48,338 bases of DNA. Source: a bacterium. Its GTDB lineage: Bacteria; Gemmatimonadota; Gemmatimonadetes; Gemmatimonadales; Gemmatimonadaceae. Under the pieces are notes generated by a model. That model saw nothing but the letters and a program-made list of their open reading frames with translations, had not been told where the DNA came from and did no database searches. Positions 16,672 through 28,468 of the stretch are shown here, in pieces (the stretch's first letter is position 1; each line of letters starts with the position of its first letter). The stretch lies in assembly GCA_027484025.1 (NCBI GenBank), contig JAIXTI010000062.1:1-48338 (forward strand). Direction: 5' to 3'. The position numbers and the translations under genes are program-made.

Positions 16672-17769
16672 ATGTCTACTGACCATCGGTCGACCGGTTC
16701 AGACAGAATTGTGCAGGACCTCGAGCTTGAGCGATCGCTGGTGGACGCCATGGATCGTATGCTCGCGAACACCGGCTCGCAGCAGGACGAGGCCCGGGTC
16801 CACGCGTGGATCTCGAGCGCGACATCGCACGCCGCCCTCTGGGAGTTCCTGCAGGCTGAGTACGCGAACGCCGTCGACACACGAGAAGCGGCTACCGATG
16901 CGGCGTGGCTGCGGCTGCGCGCTCGGATCTCCGATGGTGTCGCACCTCCCGCACGCCCCGTGCACGACTCCGCGATTGTCGGCACCATCGTTCGCCATGC
17001 AACGCCCTCTGGCGTGGCGACCGATGTCCCACGGCAACGTTGGGTGCGACGCCTGGCAGCGGCGGCGGTATTCGTCGGCGCCGCGCTCGCGGGCAACGAA
17101 TGGATCGCGCGTTTGCCGGTGAGCGTCACCGCGACCCAAGGACAGCGCGTGACGGTCACACTCCCCGATGGCAGTACGATGATTCTTGCGGCGGGCAGCC
17201 AGGCCACCTGGCCGCGTCGCTTTACCGGCGCCGAACGTGATGTGGCGCTGGTTGGCGAAGCGTTCTTCGATGTCGTGCACGACACCGATCGTCCATTCCG
17301 CGTTCGGGTGCGGGACGCGGTCGCGGAGGATGTCGGCACGCGTTTCCTCGTAAAGGGGTGGCCAGAGCTCGCCAACGTCGAGGTGGCCGTCCATGAAGGG
17401 ATCGTAGCGCTCAGCGACAGCGCGTCTGGAGTCGCACGCCCGGTCGCGCTGCGCACCCAACTACGCGCAGGCCAACGCGGGCGACTCCTTGCCGACGGAA
17501 CGGTCCGTGTCACGAACGGCACCGACGCGGAGCTGTCGTGGCTGCGCGGCGAACTGCATTTCGCCGATGCGCCGCTGCGCGAGGTGCTGCCGGTACTTAG
17601 TCGCTGGTACGGTGTGACCCTCACCGCCGATTCCACCCTGCTGGATCGCCGCCTTACCGCACGCTTCGTCACGCAGCCCTTTCCGCAGCTGCTCGAATCG
17701 CTGCAGCTCGCACTCGGCCTAGGCAGTGAGCGTCGCGGCACGACCATCACCCTGATTCCCACTCCATGA
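16672..17769 (+). CDS. FecR-like anti-sigma factor with C-terminal STN-like domain
   Basis: This is a 365-residue inner-membrane regulator. A cytoplasmic helical segment (about 1-120), which should hold the ECF sigma factor, is followed by one membrane helix (about 127-141) and a periplasmic FecR domain (about 155-250, with TQGQRVTVTLPDGSTMILAAGS and AFFDVVHDTDRPFRV). The C-terminus (about 285-365, LSWLRGELHFADAPLREVLPVLSRWYGV) resembles the secretin/TonB-short-N-terminal-like domain that contacts the receptor's own N-terminus. Its TGA overlaps the ATG of the receptor gene as ATGA, so translation is coupled. It relays substrate binding at the outer membrane to the sigma factor at 16035. Confidence 0.9.
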   Translation: MSTDHRSTGSDRIVQDLELERSLVDAMDRMLANTGSQQDEARVHAWISSATSHAALWEFLQAEYANAVDTREAATDAAWLRLRARISDGVAPPARPVHDSAIVGTIVRHATPSGVATDVPRQRWVRRLAAAAVFVGAALAGNEWIARLPVSVTATQGQRVTVTLPDGSTMILAAGSQATWPRRFTGAERDVALVGEAFFDVVHDTDRPFRVRVRDAVAEDVGTRFLVKGWPELANVEVAVHEGIVALSDSASGVARPVALRTQLRAGQRGRLLADGTVRVTNGTDAELSWLRGELHFADAPLREVLPVLSRWYGVTLTADSTLLDRRLTARFVTQPFPQLLESLQLALGLGSERRGTTITLIPTP

Positions 17770-20522
17770 CCTGGCGACTCTGCCTTTCCCTCGTGCTGGT
17801 GGTCGCCGGGCGGCTGTTGACGGCGCAACCTCCCGCACGCAAAGGGGCCACGCCTTCGATCGCGCCGACGATCCCGGCGGGCTTCGTGCCCATCGAGAGT
17901 GTGGCCGCGCCCACCGGTGCTCTCGCGGCGAAGGTCTCGCTGACGCTGTCGAAGGTGCCATTGTCACGCGTGCTCGAAGAGATCGCCATTCAGTCCCGGC
18001 TTTCGTTCGCCGCCGATCCGTTACTGCCGGGGCTCAGCACGCCCGTCAATATCCAGCTGCAATCGGTATCGGCGCGCGATGCGCTCGTCCGCGCACTCGC
18101 CGGTTCTTCGCTGCGCGCTTTGGTGGGTCCAAACGGGCAGGTGGTGGTCATGCGGAGTGAACCGGCGCCATCTGGCGCCACCACGCCATCGACCACGCGC
18201 CTGCGTTTGTCGGGCTACATACGGACCGCCGAGAGCAACGAAGTCATTCGTCGCGCGACGATCCTGGTGGACGACGACGTGACGCGCCGCGAAAGCAACG
18301 AAGAAGGCTTTTACATTCTGCTCCTCGCGCCCGGCACGCATCGTCTGCAGTTTCGCGCGCTGGGGGCGGCGCCGCTCGACACCACCATTACGCTCACGGA
18401 ATCGACCACCCGCGACATCGTGTTGCGTCGCCGCGAAGTGGTGTTGACGGCCATGCGCGTGCAGGCGTCCAAACAGGAGCGCGGCGATCTCGATCCGTCG
18501 CTTCCCGATATGAGTGTCACGCGATTGGATCTCGCGACCGTTCGGCAGATTCCTCCGGTGCTTGGCGAAGTCGATCCGATTCGAACACTTACGCTGCTGC
18601 CGGGTGTCGCGACCGCCAACGATGCGTCCACGGCGTTCAGCGTGCGCGGGGGTGGCGTCGATCAGAATCTCATTCTGCTCGATGAGAGCACCATCTACAA
18701 TCCGTCGCATGTGCTCGGGTTTCTGTCCACGTTCAATGCCGACGCCGTCGATGATGTCGTGCTGTACAAAGGGGCCATTCCTGCCCGGTTTGGCGGACGC
18801 TTGTCGAGCGTGGTGGATGTTCGGCAACGCGAGGGAAATGCCCGCAGCTTTTCGGCGGTGGCATCCATTGGCCTGCTGGCCAGCCGAGGGCTGGTGGAAG
18901 GCCCACTACCCAAGGGCCGCGGCAGTTTCATGGTGGCCGCGCGACGCTCATATGCCGACGCGTTTCTCGGACTCGCGAGCGATACCGCGCTGCGCAGTCA
19001 ACAGGCGTACTTCTACGATCTGAACGCCAAGATCAATGTGCGTGTGGGGCAGACCGGGAGCGTGATGCTGTCGGGATACGCCGGTCGCGACGCCTTCGGT
19101 CAGCCGTCGCAGAACCTTGGGGTGGGTTGGGGAAACCGCTCGGCGACGCTCCGCTGGAACCAGGCCTTCGGCCGACTGTTTTCGAAGGTCACGGCGTCGG
19201 CGAGTGACTACGACTACCGGCTGGACTTTCGCCTCGAGCCTCGTGATTCGGCGCGATGGACAGCAAGCATCATCGGCAACAGTCTCAAGGTCGACGAGAC
19301 ATTCCGTCTGACTGGACGACAGACCTTGGAGTTCGGCGGTGAAATCATCGGGCACGAATTCAGCCCGGGAGCGCTCCGGCCGCGCGGCGATACGCTGCAG
19401 CTCCGACCTCGCACCATCCAGACGCGGTATGGCACTTCGAGCGCCGCGTATCTGGGTCACGAAATCGAACTGAACTCACGTATCGCGGTGCGCTACGGAC
19501 TGCGATATGGTGCCTTCGACCGACATGGCCCGGCGACGCGTTACCGATATGCGAACGACGCGCCGGTGGTGTTCAACGCGGCGCTGGGTCGGTACGAGCC
19601 TGGACGATTGCTGGACAGTTCGCGGACGACCGGGTCGCAGTCCATCGCCAACTTCTCGGGACTCGAGCCCCGTGCCTCGGTACGCTTTTCGACGGGCGAG
19701 AACACCAGCATCAAGGCCAGCTATGCGCGAACCCAGCAGTTTCTGCAGTTGGTCTCCAACACGAACTCGCCCACGCCGCTTGATGTATGGGAGCCAGCCG
19801 GTGAGTGGATCAGGCCGCAGCAGGCCGATCAGTATGCGCTGGGGCTGAGCGCCCGTCGCGGCTCGGTAGAGTACACCGTCGAGTCCTACTACAAGGCGGC
19901 GCGCAACGTCGTGGACTACATCGATGGCGCCGACGTCGTGCTCAATCCACGCCTCGAGACCATTCTCGTACAGGGGGAAGGACGCGCATACGGCCTTGAG
20001 CTGTACGCCAGGCGAAACACCGGGCGGTTGACGGGTTGGGCCTCATACACTCTTGGCCGTTCGGAGCAGCGCTTTCCGGTACCGGCCCGCGCCGGTGCGG
20101 TGTCCGGTGGCGGCGTCAATAACGGCGCGTGGTATGTGTCGCCGTTCGACAAGACGCACAGTCTGTCGCTGGTGGGCGTGTACCGGAAGTCCACACGCTG
20201 GTCGTTCGGATCGACGTTCATTCTGGCCAGCGGATTGCCGACGACGCTGCCGCAATCCCGCTACGTCATCGATGGATTTCTCGTCGCGGAGTTCGCCCCG
20301 CGCAACAGCGAACGGCTGCCGATGTATCACCGACTCGATCTGAGCGCTACTCGCACCATCAAGCGCGGCGAGCTGCAGTTGGGAGTGCTCAACGCGTACA
20401 ACCGCTTCAATGCGCAGTCGCTTCGTGTCCGGCAGCAGCGAGCGAATCCTCTGGTGGCCGAGGCCGTGCAGGTTTCCATTTTCGGGGTTGTCCCCAGCGT
20501 GAACTATGTCTTTCGCTTCTGA
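17766..20522 (+). CDS. TonB-dependent outer-membrane receptor with STN domain
   Basis: This is a 918-residue outer-membrane transporter/transducer. A signal peptide ends near residue 22. Then come an STN signalling domain (about 55-130, LTLSKVPLSRVLEEIAIQS), a CarboxypepD_reg-like beta domain (about 145-220, LRLSGYIRTAESNEVIRRATI), the plug (about 250-370, DPIRTLTLLPGVATANDAS, then FSVRGGGVDQNLILLD) and a long beta-barrel ending in NYVFRF with a terminal aromatic. STN-containing receptors relay occupancy to a FecR partner, which fits the adjacent sigma and anti-sigma genes. The mix of CarboxypepD_reg-like and STN domains is SusC-like, yet the protein is shorter than typical SusC. Substrate unknown. 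It overlaps the anti-sigma gene by four bases and is followed by DUF4249. Confidence 0.93.
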   Translation: MTWRLCLSLVLVVAGRLLTAQPPARKGATPSIAPTIPAGFVPIESVAAPTGALAAKVSLTLSKVPLSRVLEEIAIQSRLSFAADPLLPGLSTPVNIQLQSVSARDALVRALAGSSLRALVGPNGQVVVMRSEPAPSGATTPSTTRLRLSGYIRTAESNEVIRRATILVDDDVTRRESNEEGFYILLLAPGTHRLQFRALGAAPLDTTITLTESTTRDIVLRRREVVLTAMRVQASKQERGDLDPSLPDMSVTRLDLATVRQIPPVLGEVDPIRTLTLLPGVATANDASTAFSVRGGGVDQNLILLDESTIYNPSHVLGFLSTFNADAVDDVVLYKGAIPARFGGRLSSVVDVRQREGNARSFSAVASIGLLASRGLVEGPLPKGRGSFMVAARRSYADAFLGLASDTALRSQQAYFYDLNAKINVRVGQTGSVMLSGYAGRDAFGQPSQNLGVGWGNRSATLRWNQAFGRLFSKVTASASDYDYRLDFRLEPRDSARWTASIIGNSLKVDETFRLTGRQTLEFGGEIIGHEFSPGALRPRGDTLQLRPRTIQTRYGTSSAAYLGHEIELNSRIAVRYGLRYGAFDRHGPATRYRYANDAPVVFNAALGRYEPGRLLDSSRTTGSQSIANFSGLEPRASVRFSTGENTSIKASYARTQQFLQLVSNTNSPTPLDVWEPAGEWIRPQQADQYALGLSARRGSVEYTVESYYKAARNVVDYIDGADVVLNPRLETILVQGEGRAYGLELYARRNTGRLTGWASYTLGRSEQRFPVPARAGAVSGGGVNNGAWYVSPFDKTHSLSLVGVYRKSTRWSFGSTFILASGLPTTLPQSRYVIDGFLVAEFAPRNSERLPMYHRLDLSATRTIKRGELQLGVLNAYNRFNAQSLRVRQQRANPLVAEAVQVSIFGVVPSVNYVFRF

Positions 20523-20529
20523 GCGCTCC

Positions 20530-21378
20530 ATGCGGTATGCGAGGTATGTCAGCCTGCTGGCGCTGGCGGTGCTCGCTGCGTGCGAACGGGTGGTCGGCAT
20601 CGATGTGGCCGAAGGTCCGGAGCGGCTCGTGGTAGAAGCCCGCTTGGAGGCGGTGCGTGGGCTCACGGTGACCCGACAGGAGATTCGGCTCTCGACCAGT
20701 GCGCCTTACTTCTCCAATACCACCACGCCGCCAGCGCGTGACGCGGTGGTGGAAGTCGTGGACGACCAGAATACACGCGTGCGGTTAGCGGAGACATCGC
20801 CGGGTGTGTATCGCACCGACAGTCTTCCGCTGACGGTAGGGCGCAGCTACACCCTCCAGATTCGATGGAAAGGTGATGTGTACGAAGCGACGGAGCGGTT
20901 GGTCGAGGTCGCGCCGATTGATACGTTGTACTTTCGTGCGCGTCCCAACCAGAACGCGGCCACCGATGGCGTGCGCGCCACCATCGATCTTCGCGACCCT
21001 GCCGGCACCGCCAACTACTATCTGTGGGACCAGTTCATCGACGGGGTGCGTACGGTCGCGCCGGACACCTTGGTCCGTGTCAGGGTTGTGACCAGCGACG
21101 AACTGTACAACGGGCGACGCGTGCGTGCGTTTCAGCCGTTCGAGGGCATTGCGGTGCGATCGGGGCAGGAGGTGCGCATTCGGCAGTACTCGATTTCCGA
21201 GGCGATGTGGCGTTACTACCAGGCGCTCGGCCAGCAGACCGATGGTGATGCATCGCCGTTCGGTGTTCCGTCGGCGAGTGTGCGGGGCAACGTGGCCAAC
21301 CGGACGCGCCCGGATGCCCGTGCGCTTGGATACTTCAGCGTGTCGCAGGTTGCGGAGCGTGTGGCGCGGGTGCCGTAG
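20530..21378 (+). CDS. DUF4249 lipoprotein, TonB-receptor partner
   Basis: This is a 282-residue lipoprotein. The signal peptide (MRYARYVSLLALAVLAAC) ends with Cys at about residue 18. The mature part begins with a beta-sandwich-like segment (RLVVEARLEAVRGLTVTRQEIRLSTS, PPARDAVVEVVDDQ) and continues with YYLWDQFIDG and DELYNGRRVRAF, matching DUF4249. In Bacteroidetes these genes regularly follow TonB-dependent receptors, probably as surface-exposed partners analogous to SusD. Here the ATG lies seven bases after the receptor stop, so it completes the ECF/FecR/receptor operon. The ATG at 20530 is preferred over an upstream in-frame codon inside the receptor gene because it starts the signal peptide exactly. 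Confidence 0.85.
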   Translation: MRYARYVSLLALAVLAACERVVGIDVAEGPERLVVEARLEAVRGLTVTRQEIRLSTSAPYFSNTTTPPARDAVVEVVDDQNTRVRLAETSPGVYRTDSLPLTVGRSYTLQIRWKGDVYEATERLVEVAPIDTLYFRARPNQNAATDGVRATIDLRDPAGTANYYLWDQFIDGVRTVAPDTLVRVRVVTSDELYNGRRVRAFQPFEGIAVRSGQEVRIRQYSISEAMWRYYQALGQQTDGDASPFGVPSASVRGNVANRTRPDARALGYFSVSQVAERVARVP

Positions 21379-21423
21379 CGAGCAGTCGCGATGTACAACG
21401 CCGGCGCATGTGGTCCGCGTTGC

Positions 21424-22653
21424 TTACCGCGAGAAGCGCAGCAAAACGTTCGACCGGTCTCCCAAAAACAGTCGTGCGTCCTGTCCCGTGAGCGCGCTGG
21501 TCCCTTTCATGCCCGCATCACCCAGGGCCTGTACATACCAACTCGATGCCGGTGCGTTGGGCAAATCCTGCAGGCGGAGCGGTACGCGCGGGACGGGCGC
21601 GGGTGTGTCGATCGTCGGAAGGTACGTGATGTAGTTGCCTTCTGCGTCGAACACACGAGCGCCTGACACGTTGTTGAGGAGCAAGACAAAGGCGTTGATC
21701 TTCGTATTCCACGAGAGCGACGGCCCCCAGAAGCCGCCGCCATCGGCCTGTTGCCATGAGCGTGCCGGGGGCAGAATGGGCGTTGCCTGCCCAATGGGGG
21801 TTGGTGTCCACGACTGCCCCACGCGCGGCGAACTGGTGCCCTGCAATCCAGGGCCACGCCATTCGCCATTGTGCCAGCGCAGTGCCTTGCTGCGCCCATC
21901 GGGGTGCAGCGGCGCATCGAGGTCTTTCAGGGCAATGCGCGCGAGCTGAATGCCTTGCGTGGCGGGATTGGCGCCGGAGTAGTCGGTAAAGGCGATGTAC
22001 GCGTACACGCTATCGGGGCCCACGGCCATACTGGGGTCACCGACCCCGCCGGCAAAGAAGCGAATAGGCAGATCGCAGTGAATGGGGAAGCTGCCATCGC
22101 TGAGGATGAGCCCGAGATTTTGCCAGCTGCGCCCGTCGTCGGTGGACTTGGCGAGGCCAATGTGCGGCACCGACAGATACGGCCGTTCAAACGGAGCGCC
22201 GCAGCGTACGTACGGCCCCTCCTCGGTGTGATACAGCCCGTATAACGCGCCGGTGGACGGGCGGCGATACACCGACTCGATCCAGCGCATGGGGGTGTTG
22301 GTGGGCCCTTCGCTGGTGTTGATGTCGTGCACATACCACTGGCGCGTGGAGTCCCAGGCAAAGGTGGGATGGTCATCGGCGAAGCGCGCCAGCGTGAAGT
22401 CCTGCGCGCTGGCGGCATCGCGGGCGCCGTTGCTTCGCCACGCGTGCTGGTTGGACACGATTTGGTAGAACGTGTCGCCCACCCAGAACGACGGACGGTT
22501 GCAATCACTTCCCACCGGGCTCGTGATGCGGAGCTCCGGTGCTGGCACCAGCGTGAGCGTGGGTGGCACGAAGGGTAGTGCCGCGGGCTCGGGGTTCGTG
22601 CAGGCCATGGCCAGTGCCGCAGACGCCATGGCCCCCAGGTGACGCATGGTCAT
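21424..22653 (-). CDS. Sialidase-like beta-propeller lipoprotein
   Basis: This is a 409-residue lipoprotein. The signal peptide ends in LAMAC (Cys near residue 18). The mature chain contains repeated strand segments and one clear Asp-box (STDDGRSW, about residue 170), as in exo-alpha-sialidase and BNR-repeat propellers. Catalytic Arg triads of true sialidases cannot be confirmed by eye, so hydrolytic activity is unproven; binding is equally possible. The start codon ATG (22653) overlaps the TGA of the upstream kinase as ATGA, coupling them. It converges with the DUF4249 gene 45 bp away; that gap holds no clear terminator. Confidence 0.7.
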   Translation of the reverse strand: MTMRHLGAMASAALAMACTNPEPAALPFVPPTLTLVPAPELRITSPVGSDCNRPSFWVGDTFYQIVSNQHAWRSNGARDAASAQDFTLARFADDHPTFAWDSTRQWYVHDINTSEGPTNTPMRWIESVYRRPSTGALYGLYHTEEGPYVRCGAPFERPYLSVPHIGLAKSTDDGRSWQNLGLILSDGSFPIHCDLPIRFFAGGVGDPSMAVGPDSVYAYIAFTDYSGANPATQGIQLARIALKDLDAPLHPDGRSKALRWHNGEWRGPGLQGTSSPRVGQSWTPTPIGQATPILPPARSWQQADGGGFWGPSLSWNTKINAFVLLLNNVSGARVFDAEGNYITYLPTIDTPAPVPRVPLRLQDLPNAPASSWYVQALGDAGMKGTSALTGQDARLFLGDRSNVLLRFSR

Positions 22654-24179
22654 ACTCCGCGTAGGGCCTGCTCCAATGCTCGCGCCGAGGCAAAGCGATC
22701 TTCGGGCCGTTTGGCGAGACACTGTTGCAGGATGGCGTCGAAGTCAGCCGGCAGCTCCGGCCGCAGTGCGCGCGCCGACGGCGGCGCGTCGTTCATGTGC
22801 GCCAACATCATTTGCAACGGTGCGCGCCCCTCGAACGGCGACTGGCCGGTGACGAGGAAGTAGCCAAGCGCCCCGAGGCTGTACAGATCACTGGCGGGGC
22901 CGGGCTGTTCGTCGCCCGCGCACTGCTCGGGAGACATGTACGCCGGCGTGCCCAACACCATCCCGACTTGTGTGATACTGCCCGTGACGTCGCTACCAGC
23001 TTCACCTGTGGCGTTTTGAGCGGTGACCAGCCCAAAGTCCAAGAGCTTGGCCACGTCGGCCACGCCGCCGCGCTCGCCGAGCATGATGTTGCCGGGTTTG
23101 ATGTCGCGATGGGTGAGGCCGGCATTGTGTGCTTCGTGCAGCGCACCGGCAATCTGGATGAGCACGTGCGTGGCCCGCTGAGCGTCCATAGGCCCATCGC
23201 GCGACACGAGCTGCTCGAGGGTATCGCCGGGCAGGTACTCCATCACGTAGTAGAACGTGCCGTCATCGGTAATGCCGTAGTCGAAAATGGCGATGGTGTT
23301 GGGATGCGTGAGCGTGGCGGTGGTTTGCACTTCGCGTTCGAAACGCCGCAGCACGTCCGCGTTACCGGCGTGTTCGGGCCGAATGAGCTTGATGGCGCAC
23401 GGCCGTCGCAGCAGCCGGTGCTCGGCGCGGTGCACTTCGCCCATGCCGCCGGCCCCAAGCCGTTCCACTAGCACGTACTGGCCCAGGCGCAGCGCATCGC
23501 GGGCGACCGCGGTGGCGCGGTCAATGCGGTTCGCGCCGAACAGGGCCATGGTGGTGAAGGCTAGCAGGAACGTCCACTGCGAGCCGAGGAACGTGGCCAT
23601 GACGTTGGTGGCCACGGCATAGTGGGAGAAGTTCCACAGATTCGTGGCGGCTACAAGAGCGAGCATGAGCCCAATCATCACGGCGGCGCGCTGCCAACGG
23701 TTCGGGATGAGGAGCCCATACGAGACGATGAAGAAGCATGGAATGATCGCGTGAGCGAATCCCAGATCGAACGGCGCCGAATCGATGATCGGCACGATGG
23801 ACGGGAAATCGGCGATCAGCAGCGACTCAAACAGCAGATTGAACGAGATAAACACGCCGCCTTCGACCAGGCGCAGCGCTGCGATGGATCGCGGTGTCCT
23901 CGGGAGCAACCACCACGCGAGCAGGGCGACCGGAGGAATAATGCCGCCCATGACGAGCTGGACGGCCTTGAGCGCCGTGCGGGACGCACCCGTTACCTCG
24001 GGCATTCGCCAGAGCGCAATGACGGACATCAACAGCCCGATCGCGAGCAATACGACGGTTACCACGTGCAGCCGCGCCTGCAGCGTGACTGCCAGCTCGT
24101 CGCGGCCGCTGGTGCGGTCGCCGTCGCCGGAGGCGAAGCGGAACCGCGTGGGGAGGGCTAGCCGGTCGCCGGGTGTCAT
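22650..24179 (-). CDS. Membrane Ser/Thr protein kinase with N-terminal six-helix domain
   Basis: This is a 509-residue protein with an unusual order. About six membrane helices come first (around 36-57, 72-93, 103-123, 140-158, 163-181 and 198-216), and the Hanks-type kinase domain is C-terminal (about 235-505). The kinase looks active: LGAGGMGEVH P-loop, Lys264 in CAIKLI, HRDIKPGN with Asp359, DFG at 381-383, and GTPAYMSPEQ. The frame stays open far upstream, but the ATG at 24179 is preferred because earlier codons overlap the divergent kinase gene. The stop overlaps the start of the sialidase-like lipoprotein. The membrane domain may sense a small molecule or lipid. The 129-bp gap to the divergent kinase must carry both promoters. 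Confidence 0.88.
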   Translation of the reverse strand: MTPGDRLALPTRFRFASGDGDRTSGRDELAVTLQARLHVVTVVLLAIGLLMSVIALWRMPEVTGASRTALKAVQLVMGGIIPPVALLAWWLLPRTPRSIAALRLVEGGVFISFNLLFESLLIADFPSIVPIIDSAPFDLGFAHAIIPCFFIVSYGLLIPNRWQRAAVMIGLMLALVAATNLWNFSHYAVATNVMATFLGSQWTFLLAFTTMALFGANRIDRATAVARDALRLGQYVLVERLGAGGMGEVHRAEHRLLRRPCAIKLIRPEHAGNADVLRRFEREVQTTATLTHPNTIAIFDYGITDDGTFYYVMEYLPGDTLEQLVSRDGPMDAQRATHVLIQIAGALHEAHNAGLTHRDIKPGNIMLGERGGVADVAKLLDFGLVTAQNATGEAGSDVTGSITQVGMVLGTPAYMSPEQCAGDEQPGPASDLYSLGALGYFLVTGQSPFEGRAPLQMMLAHMNDAPPSARALRPELPADFDAILQQCLAKRPEDRFASARALEQALRGV

Positions 24180-24308
24180 GGCAGCAAAGGTCGGGGTGCG
24201 GCTGGGTATACGCAACTCGTAACCAGATCGCGATCGTGAGGGGCGTGGAGGATGCACACGAGCCGGTCGTGGCGTAACTTTGCGCGCAGTCCCCTTCCAC
24301 TCGCCATT

Positions 24309-27231
<2,923 letters not shown>

Positions 27232-27233
<2 letters not shown>

Positions 27234-27237
27234 GGAG
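27232..27237 (+). promoter_or_regulatory. Strong Shine-Dalgarno for asparaginase, overlapping the kinase stop
   Basis: AAGGAG at 27232-27237 overlaps the TAA stop (27231-27233) of the preceding kinase and stands 9 bases before ATG 27247. It decides the asparaginase start over the GTG at 27241 and suggests the two genes are co-transcribed. Such a clear site is rare in this window. Confidence 0.65.
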
Positions 27238-27246
27238 TTCGTGGTG

Positions 27247-28455
27247 ATGCGCATGAATCGTGTTGTCCGCCCGACTGTCGCACTGGTCGCTCTCGTGGCT
27301 GGTGCCTGCGTGCGACCCGGCGCGGCGCCAGTGGGGTCGCCGAGTCCTGCGGCGACAGCGCCGGTCGCCACCGCGCCTGCTGCGGGCGTCACCGCGCGCG
27401 CTGCAGCGGTCGTCCCCAATCCCAACGCACCCAAAGTGCTCGTCATTGCAACCGGCGGTACCATTGCCGGTGTGCAGGACGCGCCGGGTACGTTGGGGAG
27501 TTATCGCGCCGGCACACTCACCGCCGAGCAGATCACGGCGTCGGTACCGGAGCTCGCACGCTACGCACGTATTGAAACCGAACAGTTCTCCAACGTGGCC
27601 AGCACGCTCGTCACGCCGGAGATGTGGGTGAAGCTCGCCAAGCGTATCAACGTGGTGTTGCAGCGCGGTGTCTTGGCCGGCGTGGTGGTCACGCATGGTA
27701 CCGACCGCCTGGAAGAGACCGCGTTTTTTCTCTACCTCACCGTGCGCTCCAACAAGCCGGTGGTGGTCGTGGGTGCGCAGCGGCCAGCGACGGGGATCAG
27801 CCCTGATGGCCCCATCAATTTGCTCAGTGCCGTGCGCACCGCCGCATCACCCAAAGCCGTACAAAAAGGCGTGATGGTGGTCATGGACGACCGCATTCTG
27901 TCGGCGCGCGAATCACGCAAGTTGTATCAGCGCACCGGTGGCTTCGATACCGGCGACATGGGGATGCTTGGTGTGGTGGCGTCGCAGGGGCCGGAGTTTT
28001 TCTTTGCGCCTGTTCGCCGCTTTGGTGAACGCAGTGAGTTCGACCTCGAGCGCGTGGATACGCTCCCCAAGGTCGAGCTGACGATGTCGTATCCCGGCGG
28101 TACGGGGCAGACGTTCACCACCAATCCCAAGGGAGTTGTGGTGGCGACGACGGGGATGACCGCCGCCGAGAACGCGACGTATCGTGCGCTGCGTCAGACG
28201 GGCGTGGTCGTCGTCACGTCGTTCACGTCGGGAGAGAACGTGAACGGTGGCGGCGGTGGCGGTGATGGGCCGCCGCCGGCGCGCGTCGATACCACGGCCC
28301 GCCGTGATTCCGTCGCGCGCCCGGTCGTCGCGCCCGTGCCGCCAAGCGTGGTGGCGCTGCATCTGACGGCCACCAAAGCGCGCATCTTGCTCATGGTCGC
28401 GCTCACCAAGACGAACGATCCGCGCGAAATTCAGCGGATCTTCAACGAGTACTGA
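27247..28455 (+). CDS. Exported type II L-asparaginase
   Basis: This is a 402-residue exported enzyme that hydrolyses L-asparagine to aspartate and ammonia. The N-terminus is a signal peptide, possibly lipoprotein type (LVAGAC, Cys21), and a Pro/Ala-rich linker precedes the catalytic domain. Active-site motifs are present: VIATGGTIAG with the nucleophilic Thr, and VVVTHGTDRLEETAFFL with the Thr/Asp pair, then FFLYLTVRSNKPVVVVGAQRP. The end (KARILLMVALTKTNDPREIQRIFNEY) matches the family C-terminus. Odd feature: about 40 residues of Gly/Pro-rich sequence (ENVNGGGGGGDGPPP and on) replace the usual loop near residues 330-370. It follows the kinase with a strong Shine-Dalgarno, so it may share a transcript and report on nitrogen supply. 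Confidence 0.92.
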   Translation: MRMNRVVRPTVALVALVAGACVRPGAAPVGSPSPAATAPVATAPAAGVTARAAAVVPNPNAPKVLVIATGGTIAGVQDAPGTLGSYRAGTLTAEQITASVPELARYARIETEQFSNVASTLVTPEMWVKLAKRINVVLQRGVLAGVVVTHGTDRLEETAFFLYLTVRSNKPVVVVGAQRPATGISPDGPINLLSAVRTAASPKAVQKGVMVVMDDRILSARESRKLYQRTGGFDTGDMGMLGVVASQGPEFFFAPVRRFGERSEFDLERVDTLPKVELTMSYPGGTGQTFTTNPKGVVVATTGMTAAENATYRALRQTGVVVVTSFTSGENVNGGGGGGDGPPPARVDTTARRDSVARPVVAPVPPSVVALHLTATKARILLMVALTKTNDPREIQRIFNEY

Positions 28456-28468
28456 CGCGACGTCGTGT

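Noticed and set aside
16041-17828. 595-codon minus-strand frame across the sigma and anti-sigma genes
   Set aside because: Antisense shadow with Arg/Ser-rich composition; the plus strand has clear region 2, region 4 and FecR motifs.
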